Origin: Acidovorax sp. 107
GTDB lineage: Bacteria > Pseudomonadota > Gammaproteobacteria > Burkholderiales > Burkholderiaceae_C
Length of the DNA stretch: 64,000 nucleotides
NCBI RefSeq assembly: GCF_003058055.1
Contig: NZ_QBTZ01000001.1
Coordinates: forward strand, 4,234,001-4,298,000
Reading direction: 5' to 3'
Numbering within the stretch: the first letter of the stretch is position 1; each line of letters begins with the position of its first letter. A program made the translations under genes and the position numbers. Below are positions 27,678 through 36,360 of the stretch, piece by piece. A model generated the notes under the pieces. The model worked only from the letters and a program-made list of their open reading frames with translations, ran no database searches and had not been told where the DNA came from.

Positions 27678-28559
27678 GTGACCTTCACCGCCTTCGCCCT
27701 CATCATCCTCGCCGGCCTCATCCACGCGTGCTGGAACATTGTGGCCAAGAAGGCTGGGGGGGACTCGCGGTTTGCGTTCTTCACCTCGGTGATCATGATG
27801 GTCGTGTGGGCGCCGCTGGGCTGGTACCTGGGGCGCGACGCGGTGCCGCTGTGGGGCGCGGTGGAGTGGGGCTTTGTGGTCGCCAGCGGGCTGCTGCATG
27901 TGGCTTATTTCGTCATCCTGCTGCGCGGCTACCGCGTGGCGGACCTCACCGTGGTTTACCCGCTGGCGCGGGGCTCGGGGCCGCTCTTGTCGTCGCTGGT
28001 GGCCATCACGCTGCTGGGCGAGCAGATCTCGGCGCTGGGTGCCCTGGGCATTGTGGGCGTGGTGGGGGGCGTGTTTCTGATCGCGGGCGGCCCGGGCCTG
28101 CTGCAAGCGGCGCACGACCCCGCCGCACGGGCGCGGGTGCACAAGGGCATGTTGTACGGTTTGCTCACGGGCGCATTCATTGCCAGCTACACGGTGGTCG
28201 ATGGCTATGCGGTCAAGTTTTTGCTCATGTCGCCCATCCTGGTGGACTACATGGGCAACTTTGTGCGCGTGGGGCTGCTGGCGCCGGTGGTGCTGCGCGA
28301 CCTGCCCACGGCCCGCACGCTGTGGCTGGCGCAGTGGCGTTTTGCCCTGGCCGTGGCGGTGGTGAGCCCTGTTGCCTATGTGCTGGTGCTCTACGCCATG
28401 CAGCAGGCACCCCTGTCGCACGCGGCCCCGGCGCGCGAGGTGTCCATGCTGTTTGCCGCGCTGATCGGCGGGCACCTGCTGGGCGAGGGTGACCGCCTGG
28501 CGCGCATCTGTGGAGCGCTGTGCATTGCGGCGGGCGTCACGGCCCTGGCATTGGGATGA
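27678..28559 (+). CDS. EamA/DMT superfamily transporter
   Basis: A 293-residue inner-membrane protein with about ten hydrophobic helices in two EamA-type halves. The first half has HACWNIVAKKAGG and VVYPLARGSGPLLSSL; the second has GLLTGAFIASYTVVDGYAVK and AAPAREVSMLFAALIGGHLLGE. Such proteins export or exchange metabolites, but the substrate is unknown. The start is the GTG at 27678, immediately followed by a hydrophobic segment. Its stop overlaps the next ATG (ATGA). Confidence 0.85.
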   Translation: MTFTAFALIILAGLIHACWNIVAKKAGGDSRFAFFTSVIMMVVWAPLGWYLGRDAVPLWGAVEWGFVVASGLLHVAYFVILLRGYRVADLTVVYPLARGSGPLLSSLVAITLLGEQISALGALGIVGVVGGVFLIAGGPGLLQAAHDPAARARVHKGMLYGLLTGAFIASYTVVDGYAVKFLLMSPILVDYMGNFVRVGLLAPVVLRDLPTARTLWLAQWRFALAVAVVSPVAYVLVLYAMQQAPLSHAAPAREVSMLFAALIGGHLLGEGDRLARICGALCIAAGVTALALG

Positions 28560-29410
28560 CAGCCATGGCACCCCAACCCCCATTCCAGCTGCTGGGCTGC
28601 GACTTCTCCAGCAGCCCCACGCGGCGCAAGCCCATCATGCTGGCGCTGGGCCAGCGCCAGGGCGCGCGCGTGGTGCTCACCGCGCTGCAGCCGTTCGACA
28701 CCCTGGCCGCATTCGGCCAGTGGCTGGTGCAGCCCGGCGACTGGGTGGGCGGGTTCGACCTGCCGTTTGGCCTGCCGCGCGAACTGGTGCAGGCACTGGG
28801 CTGGCCCACCGACTGGCAGGCCTGCATGCAGCACTACCGCAGCCTCAGCCGCGAGCAGATCCGCGCGCAGTTTGCGGCGTTCTGCGATGCGCGTCCCGTG
28901 GGTGGCAAGTTTGCCCACCGCGCCACCGACGTCCCCGCAGCCTCCAGCCCCTCGATGAAATGGGTGAACCCGCCCGTGGCCTACATGCTGCACGCGGGCC
29001 TGCCGCTGCTGCTGGACGCAGGCGTGCACCTGCCCGGCCTGCATGCAGGTGACCCCCGCCGCGTGGCGCTGGAGGCCTACCCCGGCCTGCTCGCGCGCGA
29101 AGTGCTGCAGCGCCGCGGCTACAAAAGCGACGACCGCGCCAAGCAGACCCCCGACCGCCTCATCGCCCGCAAAGACCTGGTCAATGCGCTGGAGCTGGGT
29201 CAAACGCGCCTCGGTCTCCGCCTCAAGCTCAGCCACGCCCAGCGCGATGCGCTGGTGCAAGACGCCAGCGGCGACAGCCTGGACGCCGTGCTGTGCCTGC
29301 TGCAAGCCGCCTGGGCCGAGCAGCGCCATGCCGAGGGCGATGCGCTCTACGGCCTGCCGCCGGGGCTCGATCCGCTGGAAGGCTGGATCGTCACGGCGGA
29401 CAAGCCCTGA
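28556..29410 (+). CDS. DUF429 domain protein
   Basis: A 284-residue protein of the DUF429 family (predicted RNase H-like nuclease fold). It opens with a beta-strand and acidic residue (LLGCDFSSSPTRRKP) and contains GGFDLPFGLPRELV and VALEAYPGLLAREVL, with a closing SLDAVLCLLQAAWAEQR. No function is proven. An ATG at 28556 overlaps the previous stop, giving translational coupling; a second ATG at 28565 is an alternative start. Confidence 0.8.
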   Translation: MTAMAPQPPFQLLGCDFSSSPTRRKPIMLALGQRQGARVVLTALQPFDTLAAFGQWLVQPGDWVGGFDLPFGLPRELVQALGWPTDWQACMQHYRSLSREQIRAQFAAFCDARPVGGKFAHRATDVPAASSPSMKWVNPPVAYMLHAGLPLLLDAGVHLPGLHAGDPRRVALEAYPGLLAREVLQRRGYKSDDRAKQTPDRLIARKDLVNALELGQTRLGLRLKLSHAQRDALVQDASGDSLDAVLCLLQAAWAEQRHAEGDALYGLPPGLDPLEGWIVTADKP

Positions 29411-29479
29411 CCAACGATCCCGCCGCTTTTCCGGGCATCGGCCTGCCGCAGGCTGCGTAGCATGGGTGGGACACGTTCG

Positions 29480-29725
29480 ATGCTTTGTTTGCCCATGCTT
29501 TTCGCCCCCCGCCTTTCGTGCGCGCTGTTCGCGCTGGTCGTCTTGCTGGCCCCGCTGCTGGTACAGGCCTCCCCCGCGCCTTGGTATTACTGGCGCAGCC
29601 TGGTCGACGGCCAGCGTGTGTGTGCGCAAACCTCGCCCGGCCCGGGCTGGGAGCAGGACAGCGCCGCTCACGAAGGCCCCGGCTGCCAGCCGCGCCGCAG
29701 GGTGCTGGTCGTGCCCATGCGGTGA
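29480..29725 (+). CDS. Small exported hypothetical protein
   Basis: An 81-residue protein with a typical signal peptide (hydrophobic core ALFALVVLLAPLLVQA) and a short mature part rich in Trp/Tyr and Pro with two cysteines (VCAQTSPGPGWEQ, GCQPRRR), which may form a disulfide. I do not recognise the family. An ATG at 29495 is an alternative start. The coding call rests on the signal peptide and position. Confidence 0.55.
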   Translation: MLCLPMLFAPRLSCALFALVVLLAPLLVQASPAPWYYWRSLVDGQRVCAQTSPGPGWEQDSAAHEGPGCQPRRRVLVVPMR

Positions 29726-29756
29726 CGGGCCGCACGGTGGGTGGTGGACAGGCGGT

Positions 29757-29810
29757 TGTTATAAAAAACATAGCTATCAGCGCTTATTGCATAAGCGCTT
29801 GCGGGCAAAA
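29757..29810 (+). repeat. Comamonadaceae-type dispersed repeat (family A, copy 3)
   Basis: AACATAGCTATCAGCGCTTA followed by TTGCATAAGCGCTTGCGGGC. The core AGCGCTTA-TTGCA-TAAGCGCT is a near-perfect inverted repeat. It sits just upstream of a promoter-like sequence. Confidence 0.65.
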
Positions 29811-29814
29811 GAGC

Positions 29815-29842
29815 TTGCAATGCTGTGTGTACATTCGATAAT
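29815..29842 (+). promoter_or_regulatory. Candidate promoter of the histidine phosphatase gene
   Basis: TTGCAA (29815-29820) and GATAAT (29837-29842) lie 16 bp apart. A start point about 7 bp downstream would coincide with the ATG at 29850, implying a leaderless or near-leaderless mRNA. Confidence 0.45.
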
Positions 29843-29849
29843 GGCACGC

Positions 29850-30521
29850 ATGACCGAACTCATCCTGATCCGCCACGGCGAGACCGACTGGAACCGCGAA
29901 ATGCGCTTTCAGGGCCACGTGGATGTACCCCTCAACGCCACCGGCCACGAACAGGCGCGCCGCCTGGCCGAGCGCCTGGCCGCAGAGCGCCCCGTGGTGC
30001 ATCACCTCATTTGCAGCGACCTCATCCGCACCCAGCAGACCGCCACGCCCAGCCTGCAGGTGCTGTTCCCTCAGGCCCGCATCGACACCCTCACCGACAG
30101 CGCCCTGCGCGAGCAAAACTTTGGCGTGGTGGACGGCAAGCGCGTGGACGATGTCAAGCAGGAACACGCCGATGCCTGGAACCAGTGGCTACGCTTTGAA
30201 GCCGACTACGGCATGCCCGGCGGCGAGACCACCCGCCAGTTCCACACCCGCGTGATGGACGCCGTCTACCGCATCGCCCAGCAGCACAGCGGCCACACCG
30301 TGATGGTCGTTACCCACGGCGGCGTGCTCGACATGATCTGGCGCACTGCACGCGGCACGGGGCTGGACGGCCCGCGCCAGAGCGACATCCCCAACGCGGG
30401 GCTCAACCGCGTGCGGGTGAGCGGCGAGGCGGTGGAAGTGCTGGACTGGGCCGACGTGCGGCACCTCGCGGATTTGCCGGAGCAGCCGGTGTATGATCAG
30501 ACGAAGTTGGTGGTGCGGTGA
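29850..30521 (+). CDS. Histidine phosphatase family protein (GpmB-like)
   Basis: A 223-residue member of the phosphoglycerate mutase-like branch of histidine phosphatases. The phospho-histidine motif LIRHGETDWN starts near residue 5. Other conserved sites are CSDLIRTQQTA, the acid residue in ALREQNFGVVDG, and the second histidine in VVTHGGVLDMIWR. It may act as a cofactor-independent-looking mutase or, more likely, a phosphatase of small metabolites. An ATG at 29841 is an alternative start, but it overlaps the candidate -10. Confidence 0.85.
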   Translation: MTELILIRHGETDWNREMRFQGHVDVPLNATGHEQARRLAERLAAERPVVHHLICSDLIRTQQTATPSLQVLFPQARIDTLTDSALREQNFGVVDGKRVDDVKQEHADAWNQWLRFEADYGMPGGETTRQFHTRVMDAVYRIAQQHSGHTVMVVTHGGVLDMIWRTARGTGLDGPRQSDIPNAGLNRVRVSGEAVEVLDWADVRHLADLPEQPVYDQTKLVVR

Positions 30522-30604
30522 GGATGGAAACTCCGTCAATCGACCCGTGCTACCTGCCGAGCTTCATTTTTTTTCGGTACTCGCGGTTCAAGCGTGGGAG
30601 CTTT

Positions 30605-31126
30605 TCACACCACGTTGTTTATTACTTCGCAATCGCAGTACCCGCCCCAGTGGCGAATGGCTTTCAGCTTTGAATCTACCTTGGTGGATGAATGTTCAGA
30701 CAGCCAATGGCGAGTCTGGTCGAGTGTGTGGTCGCATGACTTCTGGGAAAGTGCGCTTTCAAGAAAACTCCCGAGGCTTGCCAACTCCTCCGGACTGATC
30801 GGAAGCTCAGCCCATTTTTTCTCGTACTCCCTCAGCAAAGCCAAGCGCTTCAGATCCTTGGCCTCTCGTTGCGTAGAAAGTTGGATCGCCAGTTCGAGAC
30901 TGGCTCGTGCCCCGGGATAGTTCAGCAGGCACTCTTGCGCTGTGCTTAGGAGTCGATGGGCTTCTGCCTCTCCGTTGTGCAGCGAGAGAAATTCTTGGAT
31001 ATCCGATTTGGCTTTCAGAAGCGCGGGAATGGCCTTGGGCGATGGGGCTCTCCGTTCATACGAGGACTGCCCAGTGAGTTTTTGAGCAGAGATCAGTTGA
31101 GCACGGAGTTGGGCAATTGTTGTCAT
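30605..31126 (-). CDS. Hypothetical helical (TPR-like) protein
   Basis: A 173-residue, mostly helical soluble protein. The middle section, EAEAHRLLSTAQECLLNYPG followed by ARASLELAIQLS, resembles a degenerate tetratricopeptide pair. No catalytic motif is seen. It starts four bases after the stop of the TTC38-like TPR gene on the same strand, so both are probably cotranscribed. I do not recognise a specific family. Confidence 0.65.
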   Translation of the reverse strand: MTTIAQLRAQLISAQKLTGQSSYERRAPSPKAIPALLKAKSDIQEFLSLHNGEAEAHRLLSTAQECLLNYPGARASLELAIQLSTQREAKDLKRLALLREYEKKWAELPISPEELASLGSFLESALSQKSCDHTLDQTRHWLSEHSSTKVDSKLKAIRHWGGYCDCEVINNVV

Positions 31127-31130
31127 GGCT

Positions 31131-32468
31131 CTAGAGTGCATTTCCCTGTTCTACAGGCAATCCAATCGCTTGGTTCACCACTCCCACCTGCCTCGCCAGC
31201 CGCACCGACTCTGGCTGCCCATTCACCATCGGCTGCAGTACGTTCTGCACCGCCGCCCACTGCCCGTTGCGCTGTAGCGCATCCAGCCAGATCTGGTGAA
31301 ACAGATCCCGTTGCGCATGGCTGCCGCCAATCTCCACCAGCCGGGGCAGGGCCACGCCCAGCTTCTCCACGGCCGTCGCCCAGTCGCCCTGGGCATGCCC
31401 CAGCAGGCCGTGGGCGGCAGGCACACACACCTGTTGCCACACGGTACGTTCATGCGCCTCGGTGCGGGTGGCGGCGTGGGCGGTGATGTTGTTTTGCAGC
31501 GTCCGCGCGGCCTCCATGCGCCCGGCGCGGGCCAGACCGTAGAGGTATTGCAGGTCCAGAAAAGGCAGCACGTGGTCGGCCAGGCGCAGTGCGAGGTGGT
31601 CAGCCACGTCGGCCCAGCGGTCGCCCACGTCCACGCCCGCCAGCTCCAGTCGGGCGAGCAGGGACACGGCGTTGATCTGGTCTTGCGTGTATTCCTTGAC
31701 CACGCCCCACACCTGCTGGTCGTAGAGCGCCAGCACCTCGGCGTGCCGGTCCTGTTCCAGTAAAAAAAGTGCCTGGTGCCACCAGTTGTGCGTGACCATG
31801 AAGGAGTTCAGGTCCGTCCAGGTGTCGCTCACGCTGGCCATGAAGTCGGTGCCTTCGCGGATGCGGCCCTGGGTCAGCATGACGTGGGCCAGCGCGTGAT
31901 GGGCCCAGGGCTCTTTGCGGCACAGGCCGATGGCGTGGCGGGCGGCGGCCTCGGCCTCTGGCAGGCGGTGGCATTGCTCCCAGCCAAAGGCCAGCATGCC
32001 GTGCAGATAGGGCACCTCGGCCGCTGCGGGCAGGGCCTGCAGCGCCAGGCGCAGCATGCCAGGCGAGTCGCCCCGGTTGAACAGATGGTATTGACCGAGC
32101 TTGAGGGAGGCGAGGTCGCGCGGGTGCAGGCGGGCTTGCTCTTCGTGCAGTGCAATGGCGCGGGGCAGGTCGCTATCCACCCAGGCGGCGATGGCGGCTA
32201 CAAAACGTTGCTCACGCTCGGTAGCCTCTGCAGCACGGGCCAGTGCCTGGTCGATGAAGGGGCGGGCGTTGCGCGGGGCGTCGGCCGACTCGGCAAACAT
32301 GTGCAGCGCGGCGCAGCTGGCCTGGACGATGGGGCTGGTGTCGGCCGCCGCGTTCAGCACGTTCACCGCGCGGGCTTCGCAGGCGATGAAGCCTTCTACA
32401 AAGTCATTCAGCGCCGTCGCGCTGGTGGCGTCGTGCAGCGTGATGGGGTTGCCCAGGCTGTCGGTCAT
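31131..32468 (-). CDS. Tetratricopeptide repeat protein, TTC38-like
   Basis: A 445-residue cytosolic TPR protein resembling the TTC38 family. Typical segments are DLASLKLGQYHLFNRGDS (near residue 118), EPWAHHALAHVMLTQGRIREG (near 185) and HNWWHQALFLLEQDRHAEVLA (near 220). The histidine-rich AHHALAH and HNWWH blocks are characteristic. The molecular function is unknown. An upstream in-frame ATG at 32492 is an alternative start. Confidence 0.8.
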   Translation of the reverse strand: MTDSLGNPITLHDATSATALNDFVEGFIACEARAVNVLNAAADTSPIVQASCAALHMFAESADAPRNARPFIDQALARAAEATEREQRFVAAIAAWVDSDLPRAIALHEEQARLHPRDLASLKLGQYHLFNRGDSPGMLRLALQALPAAAEVPYLHGMLAFGWEQCHRLPEAEAAARHAIGLCRKEPWAHHALAHVMLTQGRIREGTDFMASVSDTWTDLNSFMVTHNWWHQALFLLEQDRHAEVLALYDQQVWGVVKEYTQDQINAVSLLARLELAGVDVGDRWADVADHLALRLADHVLPFLDLQYLYGLARAGRMEAARTLQNNITAHAATRTEAHERTVWQQVCVPAAHGLLGHAQGDWATAVEKLGVALPRLVEIGGSHAQRDLFHQIWLDALQRNGQWAAVQNVLQPMVNGQPESVRLARQVGVVNQAIGLPVEQGNAL

Positions 32469-32515
32469 GCGGGTGTGCGTGGAGGATAGCATGGGGCATT
32501 GTTGGGTCGCTGGGC

Positions 32516-33124
32516 TCAGCCGCCGTTGATCAAGGTCAGGTAGGCGTTGCGGGTTTCGGCGGACACCGAGGCCACGAGTTGTTCGTGCGGCGTCTGGTGC
32601 CGCGCCAGCATGCGGGCGCTGGCCACGGTTTTGGACTTGCAGTACCAGTGGCAGGTGTGCTGCATCAGAAACAGCTCGGCCGTCATCATGTAGGCGCGGT
32701 CCTTGGGTGACAGGTGGCTGGTGTTCTGCACCACATGGGCAATGCCGCGCGCGTGGATGGCGAGCGCTCGGCGCACGTCAAACGTCATGGCGGGCAGCAG
32801 CTTGTCGGCAAACGGGATCGGCACGGAGAGCCGGCTGACGCGGGTGTGGGCTTCGTCCACCTTGGCAAAGTCGGCGGCAAAGCGGCTGAACTGCTCGCTC
32901 AGCTGCGACTCGGTGGTGCTCAGCAGGCTCCATATCTGGCTGCGGCGCTCGTCGGTGCTTTCGCCCAGAGCGCGCAGGTAGCCGTCGGTCAGCGCCTCCA
33001 TCAGCTTTTCGATCTGGTAATTGGCCAGGTGTTTGCCCAGCAGTGCAATGCGTTTGCGCTGCTCTTTGGCGTTGAGCATGAAGGTGCCGGTGGCGATGAG
33101 GATCGCCAGGATGATGATGTCCAT
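32516..33124 (-). CDS. Membrane-anchored hypothetical protein
   Basis: A 202-residue protein with a single N-terminal transmembrane segment (MDIIILAILIATGTFML) followed by a cytosolic, mainly helical domain. That domain has Cys/His residues near residue 158 (MQHTCHWYCKSKTV) but no recognised motif. It is separate from the TPR genes downstream, being 47 bases upstream of them. Probably lineage-restricted; function unknown. Confidence 0.65.
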   Translation of the reverse strand: MDIIILAILIATGTFMLNAKEQRKRIALLGKHLANYQIEKLMEALTDGYLRALGESTDERRSQIWSLLSTTESQLSEQFSRFAADFAKVDEAHTRVSRLSVPIPFADKLLPAMTFDVRRALAIHARGIAHVVQNTSHLSPKDRAYMMTAELFLMQHTCHWYCKSKTVASARMLARHQTPHEQLVASVSAETRNAYLTLINGG

Positions 33125-33229
33125 GCGGTGGTGGGGTGGTGGTTGGTAAGGCGGGGGGCTCCAGCGGCGGTGTCAGCGTCAGAGCGTGTCCCCCAAGGTT
33201 ACCAACAACAGCGCACGACAGACGCAGCG

Positions 33230-34633
33230 TTATGCCGCAGGCGGCTGGGGCCATGCGCGCTGGGGCTCGCGGATGAGCTCGAAGGCATGCGCCACCTGCA
33301 GCACGCCCAGGTCGTCAAAGCGCGCACCTGCAATCTGCAGGCCGATGGGCAAACCAGCACGGGTGTAGCCGCAGTTGACCGAGGCCGCAGGTTGCTCGGA
33401 CATGTTGAATGGCACGGTGAAGCCGATGTGTTCCAGCGGGCGCAGCGGGTCGTTGGTGGGCGATGGCAGCTCGGCCTGGAAGGCGACGTTGGGCGCCACG
33501 GGCGAGATCACGTAGTCGAACGCGCTGCAGGCCTTGACCGTGTTCACCCGGGTCAGGTGGAACTGGTGGCTGGCGTTGAAGACTTCGGTGCCGCTCATGC
33601 CGGCCGCGCTGTCGGCCCAGGTGCGGATATAGGGCAGCACCTTGTCGCGCCGCGCCGCAGGCAGGGCCTGCAGGTCGATGTGGGACCGCATGCGCCAGAA
33701 ATGGTCCATGCCGTCGAGCATGGCCTGGGTCATGAAGGGCGCCATGGGCACGATGGTGGCGCCAGCGGCTTCCATGAGTTTTGCTGCGCGCTCCACGGCG
33801 GCCTTCACCTCGGGCTCCACGGGCAGGCCGCAGCCAGCATCCAGCAGCAGGCCGATGCGCAGGCCGCGCAGGCGCTCGGCGCCCTTGTTGAACTGGCTCC
33901 AGGCGATGTCCTGGTAGGGCAGGCTCATGCTGTCGCGTGCGTCGGGCTGGCTCAGCACCTGCATCATCAGCGCGGCGTCGGCCACGGTGCGGGTCATGGG
34001 CCCGGCGGCACGCCCGGTGTAGGGCGGGTCAATCGGGATGCGACCCAGGCTGGGCTTGAGGCTGAAGATGCCGCACCAGCTGGCGGGCAGGCGCAGCGAG
34101 CCGCCAATGTCGGTGCCGATGTGCAGCGGGCCGTAGCCCGCAGCGGCCGCAGCGCCACCACCGGCGCTGGAGCCGCCGGGGCCTTTGCTCACGTCCCAGG
34201 GGTTGCGCGACAGCGGGTGAAACGTGGACAGGCCCGAGGACAGCATGCCGTAGTCGGGCATGGTGGTCTTGGCGACGATGACGGCACCGGCCTCGCGCAT
34301 GCGGGCGGCAGGGGGGGCGTCGGCTGCGGCGGGCAACAGCTCGACGGCGGCCGTGCCCAGCGGGGTGGGGTCGCCTTCGGTGGCAATGTTTTCCTTGATG
34401 GTGCTGGGCACGCCGTCCAGCGCGCCTTTGGGCTCGCCGCGCAACCACCGGGCCTCGGAGGCACGCGCCTGGGCCAGGGCGGTCTCGGGGCGCAGCAGGT
34501 AGGTGGCCTGGATGTGGGGCTCCCACCGTTCGATGTGGGCCAGCACGGCCTGCGTGACCTCGACCGGTGACAGCTTGCGCTGGCGGTAGGCGGCAATCAG
34601 GTCGTGAGCGGGCAGGTCGTGCAGTTCGGTCAT
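33230..34633 (-). CDS. Amidase (amidase signature family)
   Basis: A 467-residue hydrolase with the Ser-cisSer-Lys triad: Lys in VPSTIKEN near residue 80, the cis-Ser in GPGGSSAGGGAAAAAG near 155, and the nucleophile Ser in GTDIGGSLRLPA near 178. Members hydrolyse linear amides; the substrate is not predictable. The ATG at 34633 gives MTELHDLPAHDLIAAYRQ, a normal amidase start. It lies directly downstream of a peptide-type ABC transporter, so it may hydrolyse an imported amide or peptide derivative (inference). A dispersed repeat and a hairpin separate it from the binding-protein gene. Confidence 0.92.
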   Translation of the reverse strand: MTELHDLPAHDLIAAYRQRKLSPVEVTQAVLAHIERWEPHIQATYLLRPETALAQARASEARWLRGEPKGALDGVPSTIKENIATEGDPTPLGTAAVELLPAAADAPPAARMREAGAVIVAKTTMPDYGMLSSGLSTFHPLSRNPWDVSKGPGGSSAGGGAAAAAGYGPLHIGTDIGGSLRLPASWCGIFSLKPSLGRIPIDPPYTGRAAGPMTRTVADAALMMQVLSQPDARDSMSLPYQDIAWSQFNKGAERLRGLRIGLLLDAGCGLPVEPEVKAAVERAAKLMEAAGATIVPMAPFMTQAMLDGMDHFWRMRSHIDLQALPAARRDKVLPYIRTWADSAAGMSGTEVFNASHQFHLTRVNTVKACSAFDYVISPVAPNVAFQAELPSPTNDPLRPLEHIGFTVPFNMSEQPAASVNCGYTRAGLPIGLQIAGARFDDLGVLQVAHAFELIREPQRAWPQPPAA

Positions 34634-34671
34634 GGCGGGGTGGGTGGTCGTCGTAGCGACGTTTATCAATA

Positions 34672-34722
34672 AAAAAGGCTGCAAGCGCTAGTAAATCAAG
34701 CGCTGGCAGCTATTGTTTTAGG
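34672..34722 (-). repeat. Comamonadaceae-type dispersed repeat (family A, copy 4, reversed)
   Basis: On the minus strand: AACAATAGCTGCCAGCGCTT then GATTTACTAGCGCTTGCAGC. The same modules as the plus-strand copies are inserted between the binding-protein gene and the amidase gene. Confidence 0.65.
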
Positions 34723-34736
34723 AGTGTTGGCTCCTG

Positions 34737-34759
34737 CACGCGCCGCGTTGCGGCGCGTG
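34737..34759 (-). terminator. Perfect hairpin after the binding-protein gene
   Basis: The arms CACGCGCCGC (34737-34746) and GCGGCGCGTG (34750-34759) pair perfectly over 10 bp around a 3-base loop, four bases past the stop codon. There is no T-run, so it is either a weak terminator or an mRNA 3'-end stabiliser. Confidence 0.5.
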
Positions 34760-34763
34760 GCTA

Positions 34764-36254
34764 TCAGGACCAAGACAGCGTGGAGATGTCGTTCACGAAC
34801 ACGGGCATGTCTTTCCACAGGCCCTTGAGGTTCTTGTTGGCCACCGTGATCCACTGGTTGGAGTACAGGAACGCATGCACTGCGTCATCGGCCAGCAGGC
34901 GCTGCGCATCGCCCAGCAGCTTGGCGCGGTCGGCAGGGCGGGCGGCGTTCTTGATCTGGTTGAACAGGTCGTTGAACTTGGGCGAGTTGTAGGCCCAGTA
35001 GTAGTCGGGCTTGGCAAAGTTGCCCAGGTCAAAGGGTTCCACGTGGCTGATGATGGTCAGGTCGTAGTTCTTGCTGCCGTAAGTGCCGCTGAGCCACTGC
35101 GCCCATTCCACGTTCTGGATCTTGGCGACGATGCCGACCTTGGCCAGCTGGGCTGCAATCACCTCGCCACCCTGGCGCGCGTAGGGTGTGGGGGGGAGCG
35201 TCATGGTCAGCTCCAGCGGCGTCTTGATGCCGGCCTCGGCCAGCAGCTTTTTGGCCTTCTCGGGGTCGTAGGGGTTCACGCCCGTGGTGTCCACATAGCC
35301 AAACGCGCCGGGCACGTAGTGGCTGCCGATGGGCGCGCCGTAGCCGTCGCCAGCGCCCTCGATCACGGCTTTGCGGTCCACCGCAGCGGCGATGGCGCGG
35401 CGCACGCGCACGTCGTCCAGCGGCTTCTTGCCGTTGTTGATGGCCAGGATGGTCTTGGCACGCGAGCCGCTGACCACCACCTGGAACTTGGGGTTGGCCT
35501 TGAACTGCGCCACGCTGCGCGGCGTAACGCGCGGGAAGGCGTCCACGTCACCGGCGAGCAAAGCAGCCACCTGGGCGGCTGGGTCGGAGATGAAGCGGAA
35601 GGTGGCGCGCTTGATCTTGAGCGCCTTGGCATCGCGGTAGTCGGCCCAGGCGGTCAGCACCACCGACGAGCCCTTGTTCCAGGCCTGCAGCTGGTAGGGG
35701 CCGGTACCCACGGGCTTGTTGGCGTTGGTGTCGGCGCTCTTGGGCTCCACGATGATGGAGGTGGCCTGGCCCAGCACGAACAGCAGGTCGGGGTCGATCT
35801 CCTTGTTGAGCAGCACCACGGTGTAGTCGTCCACCACCTGGGTGGTGATGCCTGCAAAGGTGCGCTTGTCCTTGTTGGTGCTCTTCTCGCCGCCTGCGCG
35901 GTCGTACGAGAACTTGACGGCCGCAGCGGTGAAGGGCTCGCCGTTCTGGAACTTCACGCCACGGCGCAGCTTGAAGGTGTAGGTCTTGAGGTCGGGCGAA
36001 ACCTCCCAGCTTTCGGCCAGCAGGGGCGACACGCTGCCGTCGGGGTTGATCTTGGTGAGCGTCTCGAAGATGTTGTACTGAACGATCTCGGCGATGGCAG
36101 AGGCCGCACCAGCGGTTGGGTCCAGGCCTGGGGGCTCCAGCGTCATCGCCACAGTCACCGCATCTTTGCGGCCTTGCGCCAGGGCGCCAAGCGAGGTGGT
36201 CAAGGGCACAGCGGCGATGGCGCCAGTGGCAAGGACGGTACGGCGGTTCAGCAT
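34764..36254 (-). CDS. ABC transporter substrate-binding protein, family 5 (peptide/nickel type)
   Basis: A 496-residue periplasmic binding protein of the DppA/OppA class. The N-terminus MLNRRTVLATGAIAAVPLTT has a twin-arginine-like RR, so Tat or Sec export is possible; cleavage is expected after ALA near residue 26. Family segments: LAESWEVSPDLKTYTFKLRRG near residue 79, VGTGPYQLQAWNKGSSV near 182 and VRRAIAAAVDRKAVIEGAGDG near 285. It is the last transporter gene of the leftward operon (permeases, ATPases, binding protein), followed by the amidase. The ligand cannot be predicted. Confidence 0.92.
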   Translation of the reverse strand: MLNRRTVLATGAIAAVPLTTSLGALAQGRKDAVTVAMTLEPPGLDPTAGAASAIAEIVQYNIFETLTKINPDGSVSPLLAESWEVSPDLKTYTFKLRRGVKFQNGEPFTAAAVKFSYDRAGGEKSTNKDKRTFAGITTQVVDDYTVVLLNKEIDPDLLFVLGQATSIIVEPKSADTNANKPVGTGPYQLQAWNKGSSVVLTAWADYRDAKALKIKRATFRFISDPAAQVAALLAGDVDAFPRVTPRSVAQFKANPKFQVVVSGSRAKTILAINNGKKPLDDVRVRRAIAAAVDRKAVIEGAGDGYGAPIGSHYVPGAFGYVDTTGVNPYDPEKAKKLLAEAGIKTPLELTMTLPPTPYARQGGEVIAAQLAKVGIVAKIQNVEWAQWLSGTYGSKNYDLTIISHVEPFDLGNFAKPDYYWAYNSPKFNDLFNQIKNAARPADRAKLLGDAQRLLADDAVHAFLYSNQWITVANKNLKGLWKDMPVFVNDISTLSWS

Positions 36255-36298
36255 GTTCGGACTCTCCAGACAAAAAACCAGACAACAACCATAAAGAC

Positions 36299-36322
36299 CC
36301 CCGGTGCAATTTGTTACCGGGG
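36299..36322 (-). other. Intercistronic hairpin upstream of the binding-protein gene
   Basis: The arms CCCCGGT (36299-36305) and ACCGGGG (36316-36322) flank a 10-base loop in the gap between the ATPase stop and the binding-protein start. The tail on the minus strand (GTCTTTATGG) is only weakly T-rich. It may adjust expression of the binding protein relative to the rest of the operon. Confidence 0.4.
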
Positions 36323-36360
36323 AGGAAAGAAGCTTTTTACACCATCACACCTGCATGTGG

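Noticed and set aside
32714-34570. A 618-codon plus-strand frame opposite the hypothetical membrane protein and amidase genes
   Set aside because: It spans two genes on the other strand and their gap, and its product is Gly/His-rich shadow sequence.
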